Shown here: in pieces, positions 46,820 through 56,487 of the stretch
Layout: each line of letters begins with the position of its first letter
Numbering within the stretch: the first letter of the stretch is position 1
Position numbers and translations under genes: made by a program
The notes under the pieces: model-generated
Databases searched by the model: none
Told to the model about the DNA's origin: nothing
The model's input: the letters and a program-made list of their open reading frames with translations, nothing else
Origin: Actinomycetota bacterium
Lineage (GTDB): Bacteria; Actinomycetota; Acidimicrobiia; Acidimicrobiales; Ilumatobacteraceae
Assembly: GCA_009711295.1 (NCBI GenBank)
Contig: WLST01000001.1
Span: 58,371 to 122,370, forward strand
Direction: 5' to 3'
DNA: 64,000 nucleotides

Positions 46820-48334
46820 TTAGAAGTCAAGAGCAGAGAGGTCGGGGATCCAGCCCTGTGAAGCGCTCACCGCGACGGTCCACTGCGAACGAAGTGCCAC
46901 TGAGGTTGGGCCGTCCAAGGTGCTTTCCACTTGATTCTCGGGGTTCCAAGTGCTGGTTGCTGCAGAAAGTGAGGGCCACAGCCCGAGTGCGGTTCCTGCC
47001 AAAAAGGCGGCTCCGAGAGTTGTTGCTTCCGTGACGGGTGACACTTCAATAGTGCGCGAAGTGCTGTTGGCGAGTGCTTGAACAAAGACGGGGTTTTTGC
47101 TCATCCCGCCATCGATGCGAATGGGGCTCGTGGTGGACGAGGCGAACTGGGCGGCATCGTGGGCGGCCGCTTCGTAGAGGTCGGCTCCTCTGTGTGCCAC
47201 TCCTTCAAGCACTGCTCGCACGACGTGTGCACGTGTGGTGCCACGTGTGATGCCAAGGAGTGCTCCACGTGCGCCGTAATCCCAATGTGGTGTTCCGAGA
47301 CCAAAGAGGGCGGGCACATACATGACTCCATCGCTGCTCGTCACACTGCCGGCAAGCTCGGCGCTCTCTTGCGCAGTGTCGATGAGTTTCATGTCGTCAA
47401 TGAGCCATTCAATATTGGTGCCAGCAGACAACATGATGGCTTCAACGCCCCAATGCACCGTGGTAGTCGTTGCATCTTTTTCAATCAGTGAAAAAGCAAC
47501 GATGGGAAAAGTTCCTGATGTGCTGCGTGACGATGCGGTGGGGGCAGTGGTACCTGTGTACATATCGAGCATGCCACCGGTACCAAAAGTAATTTTGGTG
47601 CTGCCTGGGGTAATGCAGCCTTGCCCCACTAACGACGCTTGCTGATCGCCAACGAGTGCAGCAATGGGAAGGTTGCTGAGTTCGATTGCGTGACCAACCA
47701 CTTGTGATGAAGCAACGATGGTGGGAAGAGCAACGAGTGGAATCTTTAAGGTTGAACAAATTTTTTCAGACCAGTTCAGTGTGTCTACAGAAAAGAGCCC
47801 GGTCACACCTGCGTTGGTGTGGTCGGTTACAAAAGATTTTCCGGCGGTGAACTTCCACGTGAGCCAAGTGTCGATGGTGCCAATGCAAATATCGCCACGC
47901 TGAATTTCTTCTTGTAGTTGTGCGCCGTAGTTTTGCAGCATCCAGACAGCCTTGGTTGCTGTTTGGTTAGGGGCAAACATCAAGCCATGCTCGGAGCGTG
48001 CGGTAATGCACTCCATCACTGTGCGCAGGTCTTGCCAGCCAAGGGCCGGCCCTAGAGGCTCTCCTGTGATGCGATTCCAGACAATGGTGGACGCTCGTTG
48101 ATTGGTGATGCCAATTCCGATTGCACAATTTGGATTGCGCTCCAACACGGTGAGGGCAGCATCACGTGCGGCAGTGAACATGTGCATTGCGTCGAACTCA
48201 ACAAGACCTGAAAAAGGGGTTGACGGTGGATTCTTGCAGTACTCCACATCGGTGATTTGCCCTGCACCATTGACGAGGGCTGCACGCAAGCCAGTGGTGC
48301 CGACATCGATGACCAAAATTGATGGCTGTGTCAT
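46820..48334 (-). CDS. FGGY-family carbohydrate/polyol kinase (glycerol kinase paralog, substrate uncertain)
   Basis: SILVIDVGTTGLRAALV, GITNQRASTIVWNRITGEPLGPALGWQDLRT, LVGDQQASLVGQGCITPGSTKITFGTGG. Confidence 0.9.
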   Translation of the reverse strand: MTQPSILVIDVGTTGLRAALVNGAGQITDVEYCKNPPSTPFSGLVEFDAMHMFTAARDAALTVLERNPNCAIGIGITNQRASTIVWNRITGEPLGPALGWQDLRTVMECITARSEHGLMFAPNQTATKAVWMLQNYGAQLQEEIQRGDICIGTIDTWLTWKFTAGKSFVTDHTNAGVTGLFSVDTLNWSEKICSTLKIPLVALPTIVASSQVVGHAIELSNLPIAALVGDQQASLVGQGCITPGSTKITFGTGGMLDMYTGTTAPTASSRSTSGTFPIVAFSLIEKDATTTTVHWGVEAIMLSAGTNIEWLIDDMKLIDTAQESAELAGSVTSSDGVMYVPALFGLGTPHWDYGARGALLGITRGTTRAHVVRAVLEGVAHRGADLYEAAAHDAAQFASSTTSPIRIDGGMSKNPVFVQALANSTSRTIEVSPVTEATTLGAAFLAGTALGLWPSLSAATSTWNPENQVESTLDGPTSVALRSQWTVAVSASQGWIPDLSALDF

Positions 48335-48729
48335 TTGGGGCGCACTCCTGAGTTCTGCATGATGCTCCCGAGCACGCCGCCAAAAATACTGGCAACAAGC
48401 GCAAGAGAAAACGCGGTAATGATTCGGCTCACACGCACTTCACCGCCGGTGGCGACGCGAATGAGGAGAAAAAAGCTTTGCACCACTAAAAAAACTCCAG
48501 CCCCTGCCACAAGTCCGTGTGCGAGTGGACGTCCGCGTTCTTGATGCCATGCGGCAACACCACTGCCAATGACGAACCCGCAAATGGCGAGCAAGGAAAG
48601 TAGCGGCGCCCATCCACTCGGATGGTCGGAGTTATCAACGACGAATCGCGCAATCAGTGTGGGAGGGACGGCAAAAAGAGCGGTGACTGATGCCCCTTTT
48701 TGCAGGGCAAGAGTGTCGAAATCTTTCAT
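48331..48729 (-). CDS. Small hypothetical membrane protein
   Basis: Several TM segments; ATGA overlap with the kinase gene. Confidence 0.65.
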   Translation of the reverse strand: MKDFDTLALQKGASVTALFAVPPTLIARFVVDNSDHPSGWAPLLSLLAICGFVIGSGVAAWHQERGRPLAHGLVAGAGVFLVVQSFFLLIRVATGGEVRVSRIITAFSLALVASIFGGVLGSIMQNSGVRPK

Positions 48730-48738
48730 TGCTTATGT

Positions 48739-50253
48739 TTAGCGCATTGGCCAGAGTGCTGCGTCGTTTGACCCAGTGTTGAGACCCAATTTGCCAGGGT
48801 TCAAAATGTTGTTTGGGTCGAGTGTTGTCTTCAGCGACTGCAGAACTTTCATTCCCGTTCCGAGGGCTTCGCTCATGAAGCGGTTGCGGTTGAGGCCTAC
48901 TCCGTGATGGTGCGACAGGTTTGCCCCAGCCTGAAGTGCAGCACGTTGGGCTGCATCCCATAGTGCAACATAAGTCTTTTCAAACTCTTCTGCTGGAGGA
49001 GTTGCTGCAAAGGTGAAATATACACATGCGCCGTCGAGATAGCTGTGCGATAAATGACAAGTAGCGCTGCGTGCATGGGGAACTTGCAGAAGTGATTGCA
49101 CCACAGCGTCGTTGACATGCATCAGCTGGCTCCAAGGAGCAGCAACTTCAATGGTGTCGACAACAAAACCTTTTTTGGTGAGGCTCTGCAAAGCGCTGGT
49201 GTCGTTGCGATGCGAGAGCCATTTTTCTACCAGAGCAGTATCGGCAGCGATGGCATGATTTTGATTGGAATATTGCTGGACGATATGCATGGTTGCTGCA
49301 ACAAGTTGTTCGTTGCCTTCATCGAGTACAAGCAGTGTTGCTTGTGTGCCATCGCCTTCGTGTGATCGCTTGCTTTCGCTGCCGTCGTACAAGCGCAGCA
49401 CTGCAGGTGTTGCTCCTGCGCGAATGAGTTGACGGCACGCTTCAATGCCTTGGGCAAAGGTGGGGAAACGGTAAGCAGCCGTTGTGCGAAACTCTGGTAA
49501 CGGGTGGGCGCGCAGCCACGCCCGCGTGATGACTCCAAGTGTTCCTTCAGAACCGAGAAAGACTTCGGTGAGATCTGGTCCGGCTGCTGCTGCAGGCGCG
49601 CCGCCGGTGAGAACAACAGTTCCGTCGGCGAGCACAACTTCAAGGCCCACCACCATGTCTTCAATTTTTCCGTAACGGGTGGAAAATTGACCTGCACCTC
49701 GGCAGGCGATCCATCCACCAACGGTAGAGATATCGAATGATTGTGGGTAATGCCCCACAGTGAGTTGGTGTTGTGCGTTCAACTCAGATTCCAGGTCTGG
49801 GCCAAAGGTGCCGGGGAGAACTTCGACGATGCCAGAGATGGCGTCGACTGCATTAATGCCTTGCAGAGAGGTGAGATCGAGAAGCACGCCGCCATAGAGC
49901 GGAATGGAAGCGCCGGTAACACCACTGCGGCCGCCGGCGGGTGTTACTGGAATTTTTACTTCGTTACAAATACGCATCACTGCCGAAACTTCAGATGTAT
50001 TTCGTGGCCGACACACCACGCTTGGCAGTGCAGCAGTTTCGTTGCGTAGCGCCCACGACAATGACAGCGGCCACCAGTCACGCCCGCTTTCAGCGAGTGT
50101 TGCAGCATCGGTGGTGCTGGTGCATGCCGATGTGAGTTGTGCCAGTACCTCTGCGGTGATGAGTCCACGACCCTGGGTGGGGAAATGAGCAGAGGCTGTA
50201 GCAGCAGAACCAGAGAACTCAATGGGTGGAGTGGTGTTCATATATTGCGTCAT
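48739..50253 (-). CDS. FAD-binding oxidase (alkyl-DHAP synthase-like)
   Basis: PRNTSEVSAVMRICNEVKIPVTPAGGRSGVTGASIPLYGGVLLDLTSL; QSFDISTVGGWIACRGAGQFSTRYGKIEDMVVGLEVVLADGTV; C-term SLKTTLDPNNILNPGKLGL. Confidence 0.92.
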   Translation of the reverse strand: MTQYMNTTPPIEFSGSAATASAHFPTQGRGLITAEVLAQLTSACTSTTDAATLAESGRDWWPLSLSWALRNETAALPSVVCRPRNTSEVSAVMRICNEVKIPVTPAGGRSGVTGASIPLYGGVLLDLTSLQGINAVDAISGIVEVLPGTFGPDLESELNAQHQLTVGHYPQSFDISTVGGWIACRGAGQFSTRYGKIEDMVVGLEVVLADGTVVLTGGAPAAAAGPDLTEVFLGSEGTLGVITRAWLRAHPLPEFRTTAAYRFPTFAQGIEACRQLIRAGATPAVLRLYDGSESKRSHEGDGTQATLLVLDEGNEQLVAATMHIVQQYSNQNHAIAADTALVEKWLSHRNDTSALQSLTKKGFVVDTIEVAAPWSQLMHVNDAVVQSLLQVPHARSATCHLSHSYLDGACVYFTFAATPPAEEFEKTYVALWDAAQRAALQAGANLSHHHGVGLNRNRFMSEALGTGMKVLQSLKTTLDPNNILNPGKLGLNTGSNDAALWPMR

Positions 50254-51959
50254 GGTTGCTCTTTCGTTGCTGCGATAAATTCAGATTCGGTCACCAACCC
50301 AGCGGCTTCTTCTTCAGCACAAATGGCATTGAAAAGCTCTACTTGGTTATTGATGTCAGATTCGCTCCACTGCAGCTGCGGTGCAATGAGTTCGGCCACA
50401 CTGCGTGCTGCGTTTTTTGTTGCGGCACGGTTGAACAGTAATGCCCGCGTACGGCGTGAGAGAACGTCGTCGAGCGTGTATGCCATTTCGTGGGTTGCTG
50501 CGTACATTGCCTCGGCACGTAAGTAGGGAAGTCCGTCAATGAGGGGAAGCCCGAGATCGGGCTGGGCAGCAATGAGCGCATCAATGTCGGATGCATAAGA
50601 CCCAAAACGATGCGCGAGGTGCATTTGTTGTGCATTTCGTGATTTTGATTCACGGTATCCACGTGAGCCATGCAGGGCTAGATTTTTTGTTCGGCAACGA
50701 TACTTTTTGTTCGATAGGTGGAGTTGGTGAATGACGGCGTCGATGGTGTCTTCACTCATTTCACGATATGTGGTGAGTTTGCCACCGGTGACAGTGATGA
50801 CCCCGGAGTCGGAAGTGCTGACTCTGTGGCGACGCGATAAGTCGGCTGTGCGTTCACCAATTTTTTCATTTTCATCGGGCTTCACTAACGGACGCAACCC
50901 TGCCCACACTGCCAAAACATCTTTGTGTGTCACCTCATTGGTGATGCTTGCGTTTAATGCACGTAAGACGTAATCAATGTCGTCTTTGGTGCACTGTGGA
51001 TTATCGACTGATCCGTCGTAACTGGTATCGGTTGTTCCGATGTAGGTGTACTGAAATGTGCCATCGCCATTGGGCACCCAGGGCACAACAAACAAACTGC
51101 GCTTGTCTTTCGGCACGGGAATGACCACAGCAATGTCGTTGCGAACAAGGTTCCATGGAACGGTGATATGCACGCCTTTTGCAGGGCGAATTGAGGAAGG
51201 ATGCTTTCCTTCATCAAGTTTGCGCACATCATCGGCCCAAACACCGGTGGCATTAACAACTGCTTTGGCCTTAATGGTGAAGGTGTCGCCCTCTTGTGAT
51301 TGTGCCTGAACAACAAACTTTCCCGTTGCATCTTTCTCTATGCCAGTCACGCTGCACCAGTTGGCAAGCGTTGCGCCTTGTTGCGCTGCTGTCTGTGCGA
51401 GTGCAATGCAAATGCGAGAGTCATCTGCGGCTGCGTCGTAATACAAATACGCAGATGCGAGTCGATCTTTCGGCATTGTGGGCAAGTGTTTGTAAGCCGC
51501 TTTGGCATTTAAGCGTCGGTGAAATTTTCCGATGCGCCAGCCACCAGTGAGGTCATACATCCACAATGCTGAACCCAGAGCACGTGCAATTTTCTTTTTA
51601 ATGAGGCCATCTTTGGTAACGATGGGAATCATGAAGGGGAGTACTTGCACTAAGTGTGGTGCATTAGAACGCAAGCGTCGCCGTTCGTGCAACGCTTCGT
51701 ATACCAAGCGCACATCGCCTTGCTGCAGGTAACGCAACCCACCATGAATCAGTTTCGAACTCTTCGATGACGTACCAGATGAAAAGTCGTGACGCTCGAG
51801 AAGCGCAACACGCAAACCTCTGCTTGCGGCATCAACCGCAACGCCAAGACCTGTGACGCCGCCACCAACAATGACCACATCGAATTCCTGATGAACAAGA
51901 TTCTGCAATGCTTGCGCCCGGGTCAAAAGGGGGGCGCTCAAGGGGGTGGCGTTACTCAT
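50250..51959 (-). CDS. glpD: Glycerol-3-phosphate dehydrogenase (FAD)
   Basis: FDVVIVGGGVTGLGVAVDAASRGLRVALLERHDFSSGTSSKSSKLIHGGLRYLQQGD; TGGKLTTYREMSED. Confidence 0.95.
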   Translation of the reverse strand: MSNATPLSAPLLTRAQALQNLVHQEFDVVIVGGGVTGLGVAVDAASRGLRVALLERHDFSSGTSSKSSKLIHGGLRYLQQGDVRLVYEALHERRRLRSNAPHLVQVLPFMIPIVTKDGLIKKKIARALGSALWMYDLTGGWRIGKFHRRLNAKAAYKHLPTMPKDRLASAYLYYDAAADDSRICIALAQTAAQQGATLANWCSVTGIEKDATGKFVVQAQSQEGDTFTIKAKAVVNATGVWADDVRKLDEGKHPSSIRPAKGVHITVPWNLVRNDIAVVIPVPKDKRSLFVVPWVPNGDGTFQYTYIGTTDTSYDGSVDNPQCTKDDIDYVLRALNASITNEVTHKDVLAVWAGLRPLVKPDENEKIGERTADLSRRHRVSTSDSGVITVTGGKLTTYREMSEDTIDAVIHQLHLSNKKYRCRTKNLALHGSRGYRESKSRNAQQMHLAHRFGSYASDIDALIAAQPDLGLPLIDGLPYLRAEAMYAATHEMAYTLDDVLSRRTRALLFNRAATKNAARSVAELIAPQLQWSESDINNQVELFNAICAEEEAAGLVTESEFIAATKEQP

Positions 51960-52047
51960 GGGTAGATCCTACTTGTGACGCATTTCGCATGCTTTGCTAG
52001 TTCGCACGACTTGTTGATTAGCAGCAGATGAGATTAGTTTTCCTTGT

Positions 52048-52470
52048 GTGAAAACGCCAGAAGAACTCGTCGCCCGATTCCGCGAAGAGGGGTACAAAGT
52101 GACCCCGCAGCGCCAACTCATTTTCCGTTTATTGAATGGCAACACGGCTCACCCAACGGCAGAAACGTTGTACGAAGTCGCCGCAGAGCAAATGCCCGGC
52201 ATTTCATTGCGCACGGTGTACCAAACTCTGTCGGAATTGAGCGCCATGGGTGAAGTGCAGCACATCGACCTTGGCTCTGGCGCTGTGCGCTTCGACCCCA
52301 ATGTCGACGATCATCATCATGTGGTGTGCAGCACGTGCGGTGTGGTGCACGACGTCTATGTCAATCAAACGCCTTTGCAGTTTGAAGGCGACGTTGAAGG
52401 TTTTGCGGTGCATAGCACTCGCATTGTGTTCTCAGGTGAATGTGCTCAATGCGCGCATTTGTCTGCGTAA
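52048..52470 (+). CDS. Fur family regulator, PerR-like
   Basis: YKVTPQRQLIFRLLNGNTAHPTAETLYEVA…LRTVYQTLSEL…RFDPNVDDHHHVVCSTCGVVHDV; C-terminal CAQC. Confidence 0.92.
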   Translation: MKTPEELVARFREEGYKVTPQRQLIFRLLNGNTAHPTAETLYEVAAEQMPGISLRTVYQTLSELSAMGEVQHIDLGSGAVRFDPNVDDHHHVVCSTCGVVHDVYVNQTPLQFEGDVEGFAVHSTRIVFSGECAQCAHLSA

Positions 52471-52506
52471 GAGAAATACCCATAACAACTACAAAAAGGA
52501 GACGTC

Positions 52507-52923
52507 ATGGCCGGATTGAACGGAACCAAGACACACGAAAACCTGAAAGAAGCATTTGCTGGTGAAAGCCAAGCAAACCGTCGCTACCTCTGGTTCGCAC
52601 AGAAGGCAGACGTTGAGGGTTACCCAGATGCAGCTGCGCTTTTCCGTTCAGTTGCTGAAGGCGAAACCGGCCATGCACATGGTCACCTCGACTTCCTTGC
52701 TCAAGTAGGCGACCCAGCTTCTGGTTTGCCCATTGGTGAAACCGAAGAGAACTTCAAAGCATCTATTGCTGGTGAAACATATGAGTACACACAGATGTAC
52801 CCAGGTTTCGGACGCACAGCTCGCGAAGAAGGATTCAACGACATCGCCGACTGGTTTGAAACTCTTGCAAAGGCAGAAAAGAGCCACGCTGGTCGTTTCC
52901 AGCAGGGTCTCGACGCTCTCTAA
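52507..52923 (+). CDS. Rubrerythrin (ferritin-like domain only)
   Basis: [54 protein letters not shown]; no C-terminal rubredoxin domain. Confidence 0.93.
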   Translation: MAGLNGTKTHENLKEAFAGESQANRRYLWFAQKADVEGYPDAAALFRSVAEGETGHAHGHLDFLAQVGDPASGLPIGETEENFKASIAGETYEYTQMYPGFGRTAREEGFNDIADWFETLAKAEKSHAGRFQQGLDAL

Positions 52924-52939
52924 AGAGTGAGTTATTCCG

Positions 52940-52972
52940 TTGTGGGGCACAGGTTTTTCCTGTGTCCCACAA
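52940..52972 (+). terminator. Strong intercistronic hairpin
   Basis: TTGTGGGGCACAGG-ttttt-CCTGTGTCCCACAA, 14-bp stem with one G-T wobble; no clear U tract. Confidence 0.6.
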
Positions 52973-53010
52973 CAACACCTCAATAAAAACGACGCAAGCA
53001 GGGAAATGAC

Positions 53011-54318
53011 ATGACCATCACATACGACCCAAATCATCCGAACTATCTCAATGAGGCCGACCTGCGTGAAGAACTCACGCGCGTGTACGACCTTTGCCAC
53101 GGGTGTCGTTTGTGCTTTAAGTACTGCACATCATTTCCCACCTTGTTTTCCTATGTCGATGCTCACGACGATCAAGATGCTGGGCGCTTGACGCCAGCAC
53201 AACAAGATCAAGTGGTTGATGAATGCTTCCAATGCAAACTCTGCTACATCAACTGCCCGTACATTCCCGGCTTGCATGAATGGGAACTCGATTTTCCACG
53301 CCTCATGTTGCGTGCCGATGCAACTCGTCAAGCAAATGGTCAAGTACCGCTGCGTAAGCGCATGACCACCACCATGATGGGCCACACCGATGCCTTGGGC
53401 AAAGTGGCAACCACATTTTCGCCAATTGCTAACGCGGTGATGGGTGCCGAAGCCGGATCCCTCATTCGCAAAGTAGTGGAAAAGACTTCTGGTGTTTCCA
53501 GCCAACGCCTCTTGCCACCTTTTGCTAAAACACGATTTTCTACATGGTTCAAAAAGCATGTGTCTCCGGTGATGACAAAGAAGCAGGGCAAAGTTGCTCT
53601 CTTTCCCACATGTCTTGTTGAGTACCAAGAGCCAGGTATTGGTAAAGACCTCATCAATGTTTATGAAAAGAACAACATTGAGTGCTCACTTGCCGAAGGT
53701 GCCTCATGCTGTGGTGCTCCGTACTTGCACAGCGGCGATGTTGAGCAATTCAAAAAAGTAGGAGCGAAAAACGTTGAGGCTTTGGCGGCTGCAGTACGCG
53801 CCGGCAACGACATTGTTGTGCCTCAGCCAACGTGTGGCTACATCTTGAAAAAAGACTATGTCGACTACATCGGCGGGGCCGATGCTGAACTCGTCGCTGC
53901 AAATACTTACGATGCGGCCGAGTATCTCATGGGTCTTCATAAAGGTGAAGGAACCGAACTCAACACCGATTTTGTAGGTGAAGTTCCTGAAAAAATCACT
54001 TATCACGCACCTTGTCACTTGCGTGCTCAAAACATTGGCATGAAGAGCCGCGACTTGTTGAAACTCACCGGTTCTAAAATCAAACTCATCCAAACCTGTT
54101 CAGGTATCGACGGCATGTGGGGACTGCGCGCTGAAAATGCCGATATGTCTATTCCTATCGCTCGCAAACTCGCCGATGAAATTGAAGCCGCAGAGGGCGA
54201 TGAAATTGCTGGCGACTGTCACTTGGCGAACACCGCTATTACCGAGCAAACAGGTAAATCACCAAGTCATCCATTGCAATTACTTGCTCGCGCTTACGGA
54301 ATTCCCGAAGAGAAATAA
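53011..54318 (+). CDS. Fe-S oxidoreductase with 4Fe-4S clusters and CCG (heterodisulfide reductase B-like) domains
   Basis: CHGCRLCFKYC, CFQCKLCYINCPY, GASCCGAPYLHSG, THAPCHLRAQNIG-type motif. Confidence 0.92.
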   Translation: MTITYDPNHPNYLNEADLREELTRVYDLCHGCRLCFKYCTSFPTLFSYVDAHDDQDAGRLTPAQQDQVVDECFQCKLCYINCPYIPGLHEWELDFPRLMLRADATRQANGQVPLRKRMTTTMMGHTDALGKVATTFSPIANAVMGAEAGSLIRKVVEKTSGVSSQRLLPPFAKTRFSTWFKKHVSPVMTKKQGKVALFPTCLVEYQEPGIGKDLINVYEKNNIECSLAEGASCCGAPYLHSGDVEQFKKVGAKNVEALAAAVRAGNDIVVPQPTCGYILKKDYVDYIGGADAELVAANTYDAAEYLMGLHKGEGTELNTDFVGEVPEKITYHAPCHLRAQNIGMKSRDLLKLTGSKIKLIQTCSGIDGMWGLRAENADMSIPIARKLADEIEAAEGDEIAGDCHLANTAITEQTGKSPSHPLQLLARAYGIPEEK

Positions 54319-54342
54319 ATAACCGAAAAAGAGAGGATAAAT

Positions 54343-54969
54343 ATGCCCCCCGTATTGTCACCATCTCACAATGGTTCACGCAAACTTGTCATCGACGACA
54401 TTCTCGACCTGCGTGCTTATGAAAAAGTACGTGTTGCTGAAAAAGCACGCGTCTTAGAACTGAAGCGCAAGCGTCGCGTTGAAATCGGAACCATCCTGAC
54501 TGTGCTCTTTGAAAACAGAGACACCATGTGGATGCAGATCCAAGAAATGTTGCGCGCCGAGAAAGTTCTCACCGATGAGGGTGTGTATGAAGAACTCAAT
54601 GCGTATAACCCGCTCATCCCAGAACCAGGGCAGTTGAGTTGCACGGTCTTTATCGAAATCACCACCGAAGCAGCCATGCGTGAGTGGTTGCCAAAACTGG
54701 TGGGCATCGAGCGTTCCATTGTGCTGGTGCTCAGCGATGGCACTGAAGTGCACCCGGTGACCGACGCTCAACACGATGCTGCCCTCACTCGAGAAGACAT
54801 CACAGCTGCAGTGCATTACATCCACTTCAATTTCACCCCAGAACAAGTGGCGGCTTTTGCCAGTGGACCAGTGCAATTGCGTTGTATCCACCCCAACTAT
54901 TTGGAAGTAATGGAGCTTTCCGATTCCACCGTCGGAGAGCTGCTTTTAGACCTCCAGGCCAATAGTTAA
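54343..54969 (+). CDS. DUF3501 family protein
   Basis: LVIDDILDLRAYEKVRVAEKARVLELKRKRRVEIGTILTVLFENRDTMWMQIQEMLRAEKV. Confidence 0.92.
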   Translation: MPPVLSPSHNGSRKLVIDDILDLRAYEKVRVAEKARVLELKRKRRVEIGTILTVLFENRDTMWMQIQEMLRAEKVLTDEGVYEELNAYNPLIPEPGQLSCTVFIEITTEAAMREWLPKLVGIERSIVLVLSDGTEVHPVTDAQHDAALTREDITAAVHYIHFNFTPEQVAAFASGPVQLRCIHPNYLEVMELSDSTVGELLLDLQANS

Positions 54970-55122
54970 TTCTTTCCCGTTGAGTTTGCGTTACTTGTAG
55001 AGCACAACGTAAGGTGGGCGAGGTGAGACGTTCGTCACGCATCGGGGGATGCATGGCGAAGGTTGAACTGAACACATTCCGGGGCTTTTCCGGGGTGAAC
55101 TGCAACACGGTGGGGGAACAAC

Positions 55123-55368
55123 GTGACAGTCATCGATCTTTCATGGCGACAAAAAGGGGCCTGTCAGGGTCTCGATCCTGCAGTCTTTTTCCCCGATGAG
55201 GGCGACGAAGCGCAAGTAGAAATCGCCATTGCGGTGTGCGATACCTGCCATGTACGTGTGTCGTGCTTGGAGCATGCCTTGGCAAGTCGTGAAAAAGAAG
55301 GCGTGTGGGGCGGCACAACCGAACGTGAACGTCGGCGCATTGTGCGTCAACGACGTCGCTCTGCGTAA
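55123..55368 (+). CDS. WhiB-family Fe-S transcription factor
   Basis: Cys pattern C…C-x2-C…C (GACQGLDPAVFFPDEG…CDTCHVRVSCLEHAL) and EGVWGGTTERERRR. Confidence 0.95.
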   Translation: MTVIDLSWRQKGACQGLDPAVFFPDEGDEAQVEIAIAVCDTCHVRVSCLEHALASREKEGVWGGTTERERRRIVRQRRRSA

Positions 55369-55378
55369 GAATGAGCGA

Positions 55379-56470
55379 GTGACTTCTTCGCATTCGCTCG
55401 ATATTGCTCAGTACGGGGGGTGGCCAGGAATTCTGGGAACGCTTGTTGCCGGAAATGACCTTGAGCCTCATATTGCCGAAGCGGCTATTACCGACATTTT
55501 GAATGGGCAAGCAACTGCCTCTCAAATGACTGCATTCATTGTTGCTTTGCGCGCCAAAGGTGAAACTGCAACCGAGCTATCAGGCATGTTGCGCGCGGTG
55601 CGTTCCGCTGGTCAGCGCGTCGACCTTGCACCAGAACTTGCTCAACGCGCCATCGACATAGTGGGCACAGGTGGCGACCAAAGTCATTCCTTTAATGTTT
55701 CTACGGTGACGTCACTCGTGGTGGCCGGCGCAGGTGTGCCGGTGTGCAAGCACGGGAATCGGGCCGCTTCATCGAAATGTGGTGCAGCCGATGTGCTTGA
55801 AGAACTCGGCGTAGCCATTGAGCTCGACCCCATTGGCGTTGCGCAATGTATTGATGAAGCCGGTATGGGCTTTTGCCTTGCTGCTCGATTTCACCCAGCA
55901 TTTCGCTACACAGGGCCATCGCGGCGCGAAATAGGAATTTCCACTGCATTCAACTTGTTGGGCCCCATGGCGAACCCTGCTCCCATTTCTTCCATGCTGG
56001 TTGGTGTTGCAGCACCATGGATGATGCGTCCGATGATTGAAGCTTTAAGTTCACGCGGAGTCACTTCCGCTTGGGTGGTGCATGGAAGCAACGGAACCAC
56101 TCAAGGTGGAGTTGATGAGCTCACACTTGCTGGCCCAGCGCTCGTGATGCAATTGCGCGATGGTGCAGTGAGCGAATTGAAAGTTGACTGTTCCGACATT
56201 GGTCTCTCCTCGCAACCGCTGTCGGCAATTGTTGGCGGAGACGCAACTGAAAATGCACGCATTGCACGTGCAGTATTGGCCGGAGAAAAGGGTGCTGCAC
56301 GCGACACCGTGGTGTTGAACGCTGCAGCAGCACTTCATGTGGCTGGAGTTGCTGCGTCGCTCGGCGACGGTCGTGTGTTGGCTGAAGAATCTATTGATTC
56401 AGGTAAGGCATCTGCGGTGTTGCAGAAACTCGTTGCCACGAGCACTGCAGCTGCCGAGCGTTTGGAGTAA
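55379..56470 (+). CDS. trpD: Anthranilate phosphoribosyltransferase
   Basis: IVGTGGDQSHSFNVSTVTSLVVAGAGVPVCKHGNRAASSKCGAADVLEELGV; FNLLGPMANPA. Confidence 0.92.
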   Translation: MTSSHSLDIAQYGGWPGILGTLVAGNDLEPHIAEAAITDILNGQATASQMTAFIVALRAKGETATELSGMLRAVRSAGQRVDLAPELAQRAIDIVGTGGDQSHSFNVSTVTSLVVAGAGVPVCKHGNRAASSKCGAADVLEELGVAIELDPIGVAQCIDEAGMGFCLAARFHPAFRYTGPSRREIGISTAFNLLGPMANPAPISSMLVGVAAPWMMRPMIEALSSRGVTSAWVVHGSNGTTQGGVDELTLAGPALVMQLRDGAVSELKVDCSDIGLSSQPLSAIVGGDATENARIARAVLAGEKGAARDTVVLNAAAALHVAGVAASLGDGRVLAEESIDSGKASAVLQKLVATSTAAAERLE

Positions 56471-56487
56471 CTATTTCCTCGCTGGCA

